Below, piece after piece: positions 27,029 through 34,726 of a stretch of DNA of 39,218 nt. The notes under the pieces are model-generated. The model saw nothing but the letters and a program-made list of their open reading frames with translations. It did not search any database and was not told the DNA's origin. The position numbers and the translations under genes are program-made. Location of the stretch: assembly GCA_017399485.1 (NCBI GenBank), contig JAFQCA010000033.1, positions 1-39,218 on the forward strand, written 5' to 3'. This DNA is from Alistipes sp. Lineage in GTDB: Bacteria > Bacteroidota > Bacteroidia > Bacteroidales > Rikenellaceae. Numbering within the stretch: position 1 is the stretch's first letter; every line of letters begins with the position of its first letter.

Positions 27029-27068
27029 GTCACTCCACCGAAGCCGTTGGCGAGGATTGGAGTCTCTA
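27029..27068 (-). repeat. Hairpin repeat, family A, copy 4
   Basis: On the minus strand the element reads GAGACTCCAATC, CTCGCC, AACG, GGCTTCGG, TGGAGTGACGT. Arms are ACTCCA (27032-27037) and TGGAGT (27058-27063) in plus-strand terms. It stands in inverse orientation to copy 5, which begins 22 bp later. Confidence 0.7.
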
Positions 27069-27090
27069 AACTCAATCTCCTATTTATTGT

Positions 27091-27136
27091 AGAGATTCCA
27101 ATCATCACTCACATTCTGTTCGTGATGTGGAATGAC
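27091..27136 (+). repeat. Hairpin repeat, family A, copy 5
   Basis: GAGATTCCAATC leads to arms ATTCCA (27095-27100) and TGGAAT (27128-27133), followed by GACGT. The inner arms read ATCAC and GTGAT, different from the CTCGCC type but still complementary. It makes a larger inverted repeat with copy 4 between two convergent genes. Confidence 0.65.
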
Positions 27137-27186
27137 GTTATACAAATACAACACGAAAGTATATAATTCCGTTATTAATTAGCCTT

Positions 27187-27984
27187 TTACGCAAGCACGA
27201 AATCGATGAGGGCTTGGGCGCACTCCTGAGGTTGCTCGATGAAACCCATATGGCCCGACTCCTCCAACCACACAACCTCAGCCTGCGGATTCTTTGCGAT
27301 GAACTCCTCAGCCGCCTCGACGGGGATATAACCATCCTTTTTGCCCAAGATGAAGAGTTGGCGCACGCGACTATTTTTCAGCATCTCGTTCTGGTCCTTG
27401 CGCTCAATCATTCCTCCGAGCAGAGCAACGATACCCTCATCTTCGGTGATATGTACCTGCTCGACCAAATCGTCGATATACGACTTCAGGCGGCGACGAT
27501 TCTGCTCGGCAAAGCCTGCTTCGGGAGCAACGTGCGCCAACACATCCTTCTTACCTGCGCGCACCAAAGCAATCTCACGACGACGATTCTCGCGCTTGAG
27601 TTCGGTGTCGGGATTAGGCGACGAACTCAACAGCACAACGCCGTTGAGACGCTCCGCGTAGGCTGCACAAAAGGCCAACGACACATAGCCTCCCATCGAG
27701 TGACCGACCATCGTAACGCGCTCGATACCCAACGCATCCAACATATCGCGCAACACCTCGGCAACCATCTCCATAGTATGCACCTCGCCCTTGACCTCCG
27801 ATATGCCGTGACCGGGAATATCTACAGTAATGACTCTAAAATGGGGCGTCAGCAGCGGCAGAAAATCTTCCCACACATACATCGACTCCAAATATCCGTG
27901 TAGCAAAACCACACACTTCTCGCCAACGCCCGAATCGGCTATATGCAAAGCCGTCGAACCCGCCATCAAAAATCTCTCCTTCAT
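27187..27984 (-). CDS. Alpha/beta-fold hydrolase
   Basis: A 265-residue intracellular hydrolase of the alpha/beta fold. The start was placed at the ATG of [10 protein letters not shown]; an upstream in-frame ATG adds 19 residues rich in hydrophobic and basic amino acids with no family support. The oxyanion-hole motif VVLLHGY lies near residues 25-31, nucleophile Ser96 in GHSMGG, Asp217 in GKKDGY and His245 in SGHMGF complete a triad. The fold is shared by esterases, lactonases, C-C hydrolases and haloperoxidase-like enzymes, and I cannot choose among them. No signal peptide is seen. It faces the membrane protein gene across the two family A repeats. Confidence 0.85.
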   Translation of the reverse strand: MKERFLMAGSTALHIADSGVGEKCVVLLHGYLESMYVWEDFLPLLTPHFRVITVDIPGHGISEVKGEVHTMEMVAEVLRDMLDALGIERVTMVGHSMGGYVSLAFCAAYAERLNGVVLLSSSPNPDTELKRENRRREIALVRAGKKDVLAHVAPEAGFAEQNRRRLKSYIDDLVEQVHITEDEGIVALLGGMIERKDQNEMLKNSRVRQLFILGKKDGYIPVEAAEEFIAKNPQAEVVWLEESGHMGFIEQPQECAQALIDFVLA

Positions 27985-28124
27985 CGCAAATCGAAAATTT
28001 GTAGAGCGCACCGCCCAAACGATGCACCTTAGGATTATCACTGCGTAAAATTACACAAAAAAAAGCGAAATTAAAATTTCTCTCTCGCAGATTGGCTCAT
28101 TGCCATAGGTTAGAGCAAAAATAA

Positions 28125-28156
28125 TTTGTTTGTCGAGGGAAATATTCGTATTTTTG
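28125..28156 (+). promoter_or_regulatory. tamL promoter, Bacteroidetes type
   Basis: TTTG at 28125-28128 (-33) and TATTTTTG at 28149-28156 (-7) are separated by 20 bp, a close match to the consensus. The leader to the chosen tamL start is about 95 nt. Confidence 0.75.
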
Positions 28157-28254
28157 AAACATATTTGGGTAGATGTTTCTAAGTCTATGCACCGTGATAT
28201 AATTATGGTACGTTGCTTGCTCCATCACCTAAACCTCAAGAGCAGACAGTGAAG

Positions 28255-30639
28255 ATGAAAATGGAGAGAGTTATAAGAATGGTCGTCATCCTATCGTTGG
28301 GCATACTATGCTCGGCGTGTAGCGTTACGCGCAAACTCTCGCCAGGCGAATACTTCCTGCAACGTGTAGAGATTCAGGACGATAAACAAACTCCAAAGCA
28401 GGAGCGCATAAGGTCCACCACGCTCGAAGAGTATGTCCGCCAAAGCCCCAACAAACGATTCTTGGGTACCAACTTTTATGTATGGGCCTACAACCTGGCC
28501 AATCCCAACAAGGATAATTGGTGGAACAACCTCAAACGCAAGGTGGGCGAGGAGCCTGTACTGCTCGATACGTTGCTCACCGAGAAGAGTGCGCAGAACC
28601 TCAAAACATATATGGACTCACGGGGATACTACTCCTCACAGGTCGAGTACTCGATAGATACAACCCGTCGCCGCAAACGCGCCTTCGTCAGTTTCAAGAC
28701 AATACAAAATGAGCCGTATCGTATCAAGAGTATATCGTACGACTTCCGCGACAATCAATTAGCACCCGTCATAGAGGCCGATACGGCATCCTCGTTGCTG
28801 AAAGTAGGAAACATATTCGACATTACGGTCCTCGACAAGGAGCGTCAGCGCATAACCTCATACCTTAACGACAGAGGTTACTACAACTTCTCGATTAATA
28901 ATATCGAGTACCGTGTCGATACGCTGGGCAACAACCGCGAAGCAAGCATCCGTATGATTGTAAAGCGCAACATTACGGGCTACGACGAGCGCGGACGCGC
29001 CATAATGGACAACAATCGCATATTCCGCATTACGGAGATTAACGTAATGCCCGAATACGACCCCGCAACCGAGCGAGAGGTGGCATCACAGAGGATGGTC
29101 GATACGACCTTCTATCAGGGGCTGAACATCATCTCCGAAGGTAAGCCCAACGTGCGCCCCGCAGTATTGCGTACAGCCATCCCGCTCACACCAAATACGC
29201 TCTACAACTCGTCACAGGTGGAACGTACATATAGCGAAATTATGTCGCTCGGCTACTTCAAGAGCGCACGAATAGCATTCGAGGAGTTGCCACGTGGTGT
29301 GGATGATTCGTTGATGGTGAACTATGCCGGTGAGGGCCGCGAGGCATACTCACCTCGCCGTTTTGAAGATATCAAGGAGGGATATCTGCGTTGCCACATC
29401 CTCTGCTCTCCGACACTCAAGCAGAGCGTAAACGTTGAGTTGGAGGGTAGCACCACATCGAGTTTCTACGGCGCATCGGCAACGGTGGGATATCAAAATC
29501 GCAACCTTTTTAGAGGTGTCGAGACCTTAAACACTTCTGTCACGTTCGGATATGAGTATATGAAGGCTCCCAACACTTCGAAGCGAAGTGCCAACGAGTT
29601 GGGACTTACTGTAGGATTGTCGTTCCCGCGATTTATCTTGCCTTTCAGGCTCTCAACCCGTAATATAAATATGCCCCGCACGAAGGTCGAGGTGTCGTTC
29701 AACTATCAGGACCGCCCCTACTACCGCCGCGACTTGTCGCGTGCAACGTGGACCTACTCGTGGCGAAGTCTGAATGGACGTTACTCGTACCAACTGCGCC
29801 CTATTGATATAAATTGGATTAACGTAGGTTATATGAACAACGAGTTCTTCAACTCACTCAGAAACGAATATCTGCGACAGAGTTACCGCACACAGGCTAT
29901 CGTAGGGTTGTCGGGCTCATATACCTACAACAACCAGAACAAAAACATCGGTGGCAATGCAACCCTGCTTCGTATAAATTTTGAGTCGGCAGGTAACCTG
30001 ATGAACCTCATAGGCCGCACCTTCTCGGAGAGAACCGACGAGGGTTACTACAATGTATTGGGTGTGAGATTCTCGCAATATGTGCGTGGCGACGTGAGCC
30101 TCAGCCGTAAGATTGTATTGGGCGAGAAGACCGCTCTGGCAGGCCGAATCTTTGCAGGATGCGGAGTACCGTACAGCAACTCGAAAGCATTGCCGTTTGA
30201 CCGTCTATTCTATGTCGGTGGTAGCAATAGTATGCGAGGCTGGACTCCTCGTACATTAGGACCGGGTAATACTCCTGCCGAAGATACTCCATACCCTGTG
30301 CAGATGGGAGATATGAGATTGGAGGGTAACCTCGAGTTCCGATTCCCGATATGGGGAATGTTCCACGGTGCGACATTCGTTGATGTGGGTAACGTATGGT
30401 ATTTGGGCCGCGACAAAACGCAGGTGCCTGCCGACGGTGTATTCCACATAGATAAGTTCTACAAACAGTTGGGTATGAATACAGGCTTGGGTCTTCGTAT
30501 AGATATCACATTCGTTATTTTGCGTCTTGACTGGGGTATTCAACTTCATAATCCCAACCGCCCCGAAGGCCAACGATGGATTCACGACTTCCGTTGGAAA
30601 AACACCGCCCTTAACTTCGGCGTGGGTTATCCATTCTAA
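28255..30639 (+). CDS. tamL: Lipidated TamA-like outer membrane protein (TamL)
   Basis: A 794-residue Omp85-superfamily protein. The chosen ATG gives the N-terminus MKMERVIRM, a hydrophobic stretch and a lipobox-like ILCSAC (Cys22). A longer frame beginning at 28213 adds a polar segment before it. The lipid anchor on an Omp85 protein is the mark of TamL, which in Bacteroidetes takes the place of TamA in translocation and assembly with TamB-like partners. POTRA-type segments are visible (for example FDITVLDKERQRITSYLNDRGYY), and the barrel ends with LRLDWGIQLHNPNRPEGQRW and NFGVGYPF. A conserved VGGSNSMRGW near 30219-30242 matches the RGW/RGY loop of this superfamily. The lipobox has Cys at -3, which is unusual. 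Confidence 0.88.
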   Translation: MKMERVIRMVVILSLGILCSACSVTRKLSPGEYFLQRVEIQDDKQTPKQERIRSTTLEEYVRQSPNKRFLGTNFYVWAYNLANPNKDNWWNNLKRKVGEEPVLLDTLLTEKSAQNLKTYMDSRGYYSSQVEYSIDTTRRRKRAFVSFKTIQNEPYRIKSISYDFRDNQLAPVIEADTASSLLKVGNIFDITVLDKERQRITSYLNDRGYYNFSINNIEYRVDTLGNNREASIRMIVKRNITGYDERGRAIMDNNRIFRITEINVMPEYDPATEREVASQRMVDTTFYQGLNIISEGKPNVRPAVLRTAIPLTPNTLYNSSQVERTYSEIMSLGYFKSARIAFEELPRGVDDSLMVNYAGEGREAYSPRRFEDIKEGYLRCHILCSPTLKQSVNVELEGSTTSSFYGASATVGYQNRNLFRGVETLNTSVTFGYEYMKAPNTSKRSANELGLTVGLSFPRFILPFRLSTRNINMPRTKVEVSFNYQDRPYYRRDLSRATWTYSWRSLNGRYSYQLRPIDINWINVGYMNNEFFNSLRNEYLRQSYRTQAIVGLSGSYTYNNQNKNIGGNATLLRINFESAGNLMNLIGRTFSERTDEGYYNVLGVRFSQYVRGDVSLSRKIVLGEKTALAGRIFAGCGVPYSNSKALPFDRLFYVGGSNSMRGWTPRTLGPGNTPAEDTPYPVQMGDMRLEGNLEFRFPIWGMFHGATFVDVGNVWYLGRDKTQVPADGVFHIDKFYKQLGMNTGLGLRIDITFVILRLDWGIQLHNPNRPEGQRWIHDFRWKNTALNFGVGYPF

Positions 30640-30659
30640 CCTCACTTAACTGAGATATA

Positions 30660-30748
30660 ATAAAAAAAGTGGTGAATATGTCTGGCAACATTTCACCACC
30701 GTGTTAGGTTAGTTAGGTTAATGAGAACTGTGGGTTGCCCCACATTGT
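30660..30748 (-). ncRNA. Candidate small RNA with promoter and terminator
   Basis: A minus-strand promoter (30754-30784) predicts a start near 30748. The RNA would begin with a short leader, then a TGTGGG/CCCACA hairpin closed by a GCAA tetraloop (30729-30744), then an unpaired CT-rich stretch with two AACCTAAC-type repeats, then a terminator stem (30669-30699) and a seven-T run. The length is about 88 nt. It contains no reasonable open frame. I do not recognise a known RNA family, though a search of Rfam could show one. Confidence 0.6.
30661..30699 (-). terminator. Intrinsic terminator on the minus strand
   Basis: GTGGTGAA (30669-30676) pairs with TTCACCAC (30692-30699), and on the minus strand it is followed by seven T (plus-strand A at 30662-30668). 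It ends the candidate small RNA and would also stop read-through from araC-type gene transcripts. It may slow tamL transcripts, but there is no T-run on the plus strand. Confidence 0.85.
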
Positions 30749-30753
30749 TAATA

Positions 30754-30784
30754 CAAAGATAGCAGAATTTTATTTATCTGCAAA
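30754..30784 (-). promoter_or_regulatory. Promoter of the candidate small RNA
   Basis: On the minus strand TTTG (plus 30781-30784) and TATCTTTG (plus 30754-30761) are separated by 19 bp, an excellent match to the Bacteroidetes consensus. It lies downstream of the regulator gene, in a spacer with no other gene on the same strand before the terminator. Confidence 0.75.
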
Positions 30785-30860
30785 ATTTTGGAGCCCTTTT
30801 TACTCTTTTTTCAAAATTTATACCCACTTAATTATTAAAATATTTCAAAAACCGCGCACG

Positions 30861-31793
30861 CTACAAGGCCACACACTCCAGAGAAACGCTCTCCAAATCG
30901 GGCCCAGAAGCCGCTACAAGGGGTTTTACCTCCGTTTTATCCTCATTTCGACAATGAGCGGCACGATAGACGGCAGGCGTACAGCCATACTCTTTTTTGA
31001 AAAGTTTTATAAAATGCGATGTATTAGGGAAGGTGCATTCGTTACCGATTTCGGAGATTGATTTCGAAGTGGAGATTAACAACAGACGCGACTGCATCAA
31101 TCGTTGATGGATAAACCAGCGGTGAGGAGGCTTTAAGAAATGGCGTTTGAACTCCTTCTTGAACGAGGTGAGTGAGCGATTACACTTCGACGCCAGCATC
31201 TCGATTGAAATGTCACTGAAGATGTTTGCATAGATAATCTGCTCGAAATTCTCTTGCGCCGAATCGACATTGCTCAACACCTTATTCTTCAAACAGCCGT
31301 CGTCCTGCGAGACAATGAGATATACCAACTCGGTCATCTTGATGTTTTCGGCTGTTTCGTCGTGCATATTGTCATCCTGAAGATAGGTTGCCGTATGGTT
31401 GAAGAAACTCCGAAGAGCCACGCTCGCAGGCAGTGAGACGTGATTGAACGCACTACAATTGCTGCAACGATGCGAGTTGGTGATGTTAATCGAATAGTTC
31501 ATATTCAAATGCAACAATATACGTTGCAGGAGTGTCGGAGAGTAGTAAACGACAATCTGCTCGAAGGGCCGATTATCTTCGGGGATATCCTCAACATAGT
31601 GGTTACCGACACCCAGATAGAACACATCGCCACGCGAGATGGTGTAATGAGTATCCCCATAATAGATGTGCTTTGTTCCTCGTACGACGTAACCAATGGC
31701 ACAACGCGACAGATTGAGGAGATGAATTCCGCCACAATTAGCCTCAACGTATTTAACAATTGTAGGCTGCGATTCAATTTCGTTAATAGACAT
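30861..31793 (-). CDS. AraC-family transcriptional regulator
   Basis: A 310-residue DNA-binding protein. The N-terminal part (about residues 1-130) looks like a cupin-type sensing domain (SRGDVFYLGVGNHYVEDIP). The C-terminal part carries two helix-turn-helix units, first SIEMLASKCNRSLTSFKKEF, second SISEIGNECTFPNTSHFIKL followed by FKKEYGCTPAVYR. The ligand is unknown. Six cysteines in the N-terminal and linker region, including a CSNC pair, are noticeable. The gene is preceded by its own promoter, with an inverted repeat further upstream, and has no obvious neighbour target. Confidence 0.88.
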   Translation of the reverse strand: MSINEIESQPTIVKYVEANCGGIHLLNLSRCAIGYVVRGTKHIYYGDTHYTISRGDVFYLGVGNHYVEDIPEDNRPFEQIVVYYSPTLLQRILLHLNMNYSINITNSHRCSNCSAFNHVSLPASVALRSFFNHTATYLQDDNMHDETAENIKMTELVYLIVSQDDGCLKNKVLSNVDSAQENFEQIIYANIFSDISIEMLASKCNRSLTSFKKEFKRHFLKPPHRWFIHQRLMQSRLLLISTSKSISEIGNECTFPNTSHFIKLFKKEYGCTPAVYRAAHCRNEDKTEVKPLVAASGPDLESVSLECVAL

Positions 31794-31831
31794 TTTAGTT
31801 ATTTTGATAGATTAATAATTGATTGCCAATT

Positions 31832-31862
31832 CAAAAATAGGCAAAATTGCCTTGATTAACAA
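31832..31862 (-). promoter_or_regulatory. Promoter of the AraC-type regulator
   Basis: On the minus strand TTG (plus 31860-31862) and TATTTTTG (plus 31832-31839) are separated by 20 bp. The predicted leader is about 33 nt. Confidence 0.65.
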
Positions 31863-31879
31863 CTATTTTCGCAGAAAAT

Positions 31880-31894
31880 ACAATATTTTATTGT
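31880..31894. promoter_or_regulatory. Possible operator upstream of the AraC-type gene
   Basis: ACAATA (31880-31885) and TATTGT (31889-31894) form a perfect 6-bp inverted repeat with a 3-bp gap, 18 bp upstream of the -33 box. Such a site could bind an autoregulator. The evidence is the symmetry and position only. Confidence 0.35.
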
Positions 31895-32054
31895 AATGAA
31901 ATATCATTAAAACCAACTTGTCTATTACGAGAGTCCAGATGTAGCATCGCCCACCGAATCGGAACAGTATAAATCACCCTATCTGCCAACTTTATTCGCT
32001 CAGGCGAGAACAGCGAAAAGCGGCTTAACGGTCAAGCAATCCAAAATGCAGTCA

Positions 32055-32089
32055 CAAAAAAAGGCGTCTCCTCGAAAGGAAACGCCTAA
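32055..32089 (-). terminator. Intrinsic terminator of the Exb operon
   Basis: AGGCGTCTCCT and AGGAAACGCCT pair with one mismatch around a short loop. On the minus strand a seven-T run follows. It stands 25 bp after the last gene of the operon. Confidence 0.9.
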
Positions 32090-32113
32090 ATTATAGATTA
32101 GATTTAATGGTGA

Positions 32114-32593
32114 TTAGTCGTTATTGTTGCCTTGACGCTCGATTGCAGCATAAGAAATCTTAAGTGCATTCGCACGACGCAACTCCTGCTTAACGTCGGT
32201 AATAATACCCATCTTTGTGAACTCATCGGCCTTGATAGATGTTGTCATCTGGGCACGGTCAGCCTCGTTCAACTGCTCACGCTCGGCGGCGATAAAGTCA
32301 CCGATATCCTTCGCAGTACGGAACGCATCGTTCAACTGAATCTGAGTAGCAGTACCATACTTTGCCTGCATATGAGGTACAGGCTCACCAATGTTAATAT
32401 AACTTACCAAGTTCTTCTTCTCCAACTTCTGAACCTCAGTAGCCTCGGGCAAACGATAACGCACGAGCAACTCCTGGTCACGCATAGTGGTAGACACCAT
32501 AAAGAAGAAGAGAAGCATAAAGATAACGTCAGGTAGAGACGCTGTCGAGATAGCGGGCACTTCTTTCTTGCCCTTCTTTTTCATTACTGCCAT
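32114..32593 (-). CDS. exbD: ExbD/TolR-type biopolymer transport protein (second)
   Basis: A 159-residue inner-membrane protein of the ExbD/TolR family. A short basic N-terminus is followed by one transmembrane helix (about residues 22-38, VIFMLLFFFMVSTTM) with Asp22 at its start, the position of the proton-carrying aspartate in ExbD. The periplasmic part (about 40-159) holds a conserved-type end KQELRRANALKISYAAIER. It works with ExbB to use proton motive force, probably to power TonB. It lies 4 bp after the first ExbD gene. Duplicate ExbD genes are common in Bacteroidetes operons. Confidence 0.93.
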   Translation of the reverse strand: MAVMKKKGKKEVPAISTASLPDVIFMLLFFFMVSTTMRDQELLVRYRLPEATEVQKLEKKNLVSYINIGEPVPHMQAKYGTATQIQLNDAFRTAKDIGDFIAAEREQLNEADRAQMTTSIKADEFTKMGIITDVKQELRRANALKISYAAIERQGNNND

Positions 32594-32597
32594 AATC

Positions 32598-33200
32598 CTA
32601 CTTCTTTACTGCACCTTTACGCGGCTCGGCCTCAGAAATCTTCATCGGAACCGCCTTGGTTATTACACTACGCTCGTCCTCTGAAAGTTCAGAGAATTTT
32701 GCTTGGAACTTCTTCATCGCTACATCGTCACGAATCTCATTGAACGCTGCAGTCAATTCGTTCTGCACGCTAATGTAGATGTCGTAGTTTGTATCACGTG
32801 TAGTCTGCAACGAGATAATGCCTTTACTCTCGGGGTAAACCCAAGTAGAGCCGTCGGGCATCTCGATTTCCTTATCCTCCTTCTCGGGAAGATTCTCATC
32901 GTCAGCCTCATTCAAAACGAACTCCTTAGCCTTATCCTTCAAGCTGCGAATATCCATCTGCTCATCGCCAACCAACAACTGGCCTACACCGTTAACGAAC
33001 ACGAGTAAGATGTTACGCTCCTTCTGCTTCTGGTCCTCGACCTTAACGTCTTCGGGCGGAATAGGCGGAAGTACACGCGTAAGACCCTTATCGGTACTCA
33101 TCGTAGTAGCGACGAGGAAGAAGATAAGCAACATAAACGAGATATCGGCCTGTGAACTGGCATTAATATCGGGTACTTTTCTTTTATTTCCTCCTGCCAT
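32598..33200 (-). CDS. exbD: ExbD/TolR-type biopolymer transport protein (first)
   Basis: A 200-residue ExbD-family protein with one N-terminal transmembrane helix (about residues 20-36, ISFMLLIFFLVATTM) and Asp19 just before it. The periplasmic domain is longer than that of the second copy and includes an acidic stretch ADDENLPEKEDKEIEMPDG. It ends with SEDERSVITKAVPMKIS. It starts 15 bp after the preceding gene, so it lies in one operon with ExbB and a four-helix membrane protein. Confidence 0.93.
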   Translation of the reverse strand: MAGGNKRKVPDINASSQADISFMLLIFFLVATTMSTDKGLTRVLPPIPPEDVKVEDQKQKERNILLVFVNGVGQLLVGDEQMDIRSLKDKAKEFVLNEADDENLPEKEDKEIEMPDGSTWVYPESKGIISLQTTRDTNYDIYISVQNELTAAFNEIRDDVAMKKFQAKFSELSEDERSVITKAVPMKISEAEPRKGAVKK

Positions 33201-33215
33201 AAAAGTCTCCTTTCA

Positions 33216-33653
33216 TTATTTGAGTGCGTCGCTTACAGCCGAGTAGATTGCTGCAATAACAGCAGCGGCCATAGCAACATAAGTTACCATAATGCTGGCA
33301 TCAGTAATAACTGTGTCGAAACGGGGGAAGAATCCCTTGTTCTGAAGGTCAACAATCTCATAAGTGTGACCCTGAGCCAGAACGTATGATACTACAACGA
33401 TTGCGATGATTGCTACAAACGAGATGATAGTACCCTTCAAACCCTCAGGTTTCTTCAGCATATCCATACATGCACCCAACACTGCAGCCAAGATGGCTCC
33501 GATAAGTAGAGCATAACCCCAATAGAGGTTAGCACCTACCGCAGTGGCATTAGCCGTAGTAGGGTCAGAAGGTGTGGTAAAGATAGCCCACGCCACCAAC
33601 GCTACTGAAACAGCCATTAGTGCAACCAAAATATATCTTAATACTTTCTCCAT
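33216..33653 (-). CDS. Small four-helix membrane protein of the Exb operon
   Basis: A 145-residue hydrophobic protein with four predicted membrane segments (about residues 7-25, 44-66, 74-92 and 121-141) and no enzyme motif. It stands between exbB and the first exbD gene, spaced by 32 and 15 bp, in an arrangement I know from Bacteroidetes Exb operons. The function is not known to me. An accessory role to the ExbB/ExbD motor is an inference from position. Confidence 0.75.
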   Translation of the reverse strand: MEKVLRYILVALMAVSVALVAWAIFTTPSDPTTANATAVGANLYWGYALLIGAILAAVLGACMDMLKKPEGLKGTIISFVAIIAIVVVSYVLAQGHTYEIVDLQNKGFFPRFDTVITDASIMVTYVAMAAAVIAAIYSAVSDALK

Positions 33654-33685
33654 TATAATTCTATCTTAACAGATTAGAGAATAAA

Positions 33686-34414
33686 TTATTTCTTGCTGTA
33701 AGCAGTCAAGATATCAACCAATGTGATAGAAGCATCCTCCATAGTGTTCACCAAAGTATCAATCTTAGATACGATGTAGTTGTAGAACAACTGAAGAATA
33801 ACCGCAGCGATAAGACCCATCAAAGTAGTCAACAAGGCCACCTTAATACCACCAGCAACGGCAGTCGGAGAGATATCACCCATTGCCTGAATCTGGTCAA
33901 ATGCCTGAATCATACCTACTACGGTACCCATAAATCCCAACATCGGAGAAAGAGCGATGAACAAACCAATCCAAGAAAGACCTGACTCCATCTGACCTGT
34001 CTGAACTGAACCGTAAGAAACAACAGCCTTCTCAACAGCGTCCAAGCCCTGGTCGTAGCGGTCCAAACCCTGATAGTAGATTGAAGCAACGGGGCCCTTA
34101 GTGTTACGGCAGAGGTCCTTGGCAGCCTCAACGCCCTGACCATTCAAAGTCTCAGAGAACTTCTCAATGAACTTCTTGGTGTTGATGTTTGAGAATGAGA
34201 GGTACAACATACGCTCGATAGCGATAGCCAAACCGATAATCAAACATACCAATACGGGCAACATCCAGCCCCAACCTCCCTCAAGGAACTTCTGCATCAA
34301 TACCTGGTGCATTGTCTCGCCTGCCAATTCAGTCTCGGCTGCAGCAGCCTCCTGTGCGAAAGCGTTTACAGTGCCAAGTGCGGCAACTGCCAAAAACATA
34401 AAGAATTTTTTCAT
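33686..34414 (-). CDS. exbB: ExbB/TolQ/MotA-type proton channel protein
   Basis: A 242-residue inner-membrane protein of the ExbB/TolQ family. It opens with a signal-like helix (MKKFFMFLAVAALGTVNAFAQ), then a membrane segment near residues 49-67 (WMLPVLVCLIIGLAIAIERM), a cytoplasmic domain, and two more helices (about 146-166 and 187-212). The segment AVAGGIKVALLTTLMGLIAAV is typical of the family. It forms the stator ring around ExbD and powers TonB-dependent uptake. It is the first gene of the four-gene operon that ends at the terminator near 32055. Confidence 0.93.
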   Translation of the reverse strand: MKKFFMFLAVAALGTVNAFAQEAAAAETELAGETMHQVLMQKFLEGGWGWMLPVLVCLIIGLAIAIERMLYLSFSNINTKKFIEKFSETLNGQGVEAAKDLCRNTKGPVASIYYQGLDRYDQGLDAVEKAVVSYGSVQTGQMESGLSWIGLFIALSPMLGFMGTVVGMIQAFDQIQAMGDISPTAVAGGIKVALLTTLMGLIAAVILQLFYNYIVSKIDTLVNTMEDASITLVDILTAYSKK

Positions 34415-34726
34415 AGTGTTTTTAATAATTTAATTAGTGTTTTGTTACTTGTATTTTTTTAGTTTTATGTTGTATTTTTTTCTTCAAAAAATTTTTTTTC
34501 ACAAAATTTCACATCGAACACTCCTAAATAATAGGTCTTTCGACAACAAATCAGACACTATACCAACACATTGGTCGAAACAGTGTTCCTCATTCAAAAC
34601 ATCCCTTAACCTCCTACACATCAATCGCTTACGCCAAAAGCCACCACGCAGGCAAGCCCGCATTTGCGATTTTTGCATACTTTACGGACCGAAATATAGA
34701 CATTTTTTTTTAATTACGCAAGCCCG
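34415..34726. other. Spacer between asparaginase and the Exb operon
   Basis: This 312-bp gap is AT-rich, with T-runs near 34460-34500 on the plus strand. It holds a decamer GCAAGCCCGC twice (34652-34661 and 34718-34727). I see no clear TAnnTTTG promoter on the minus strand for exbB and no terminator for the asparaginase gene. No protein-coding frame is convincing. Confidence 0.5.

Larger units (their letters stand above)
31794..32113. other. Spacer between the AraC-type gene and the Exb operon
   Basis: This 320-bp gap contains the regulator promoter and a possible operator at the left and the Exb terminator at the right. The middle (about 31910-32050) shows no open frame of note, no strong hairpin and no promoter that I can recognise. 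Confidence 0.6.
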
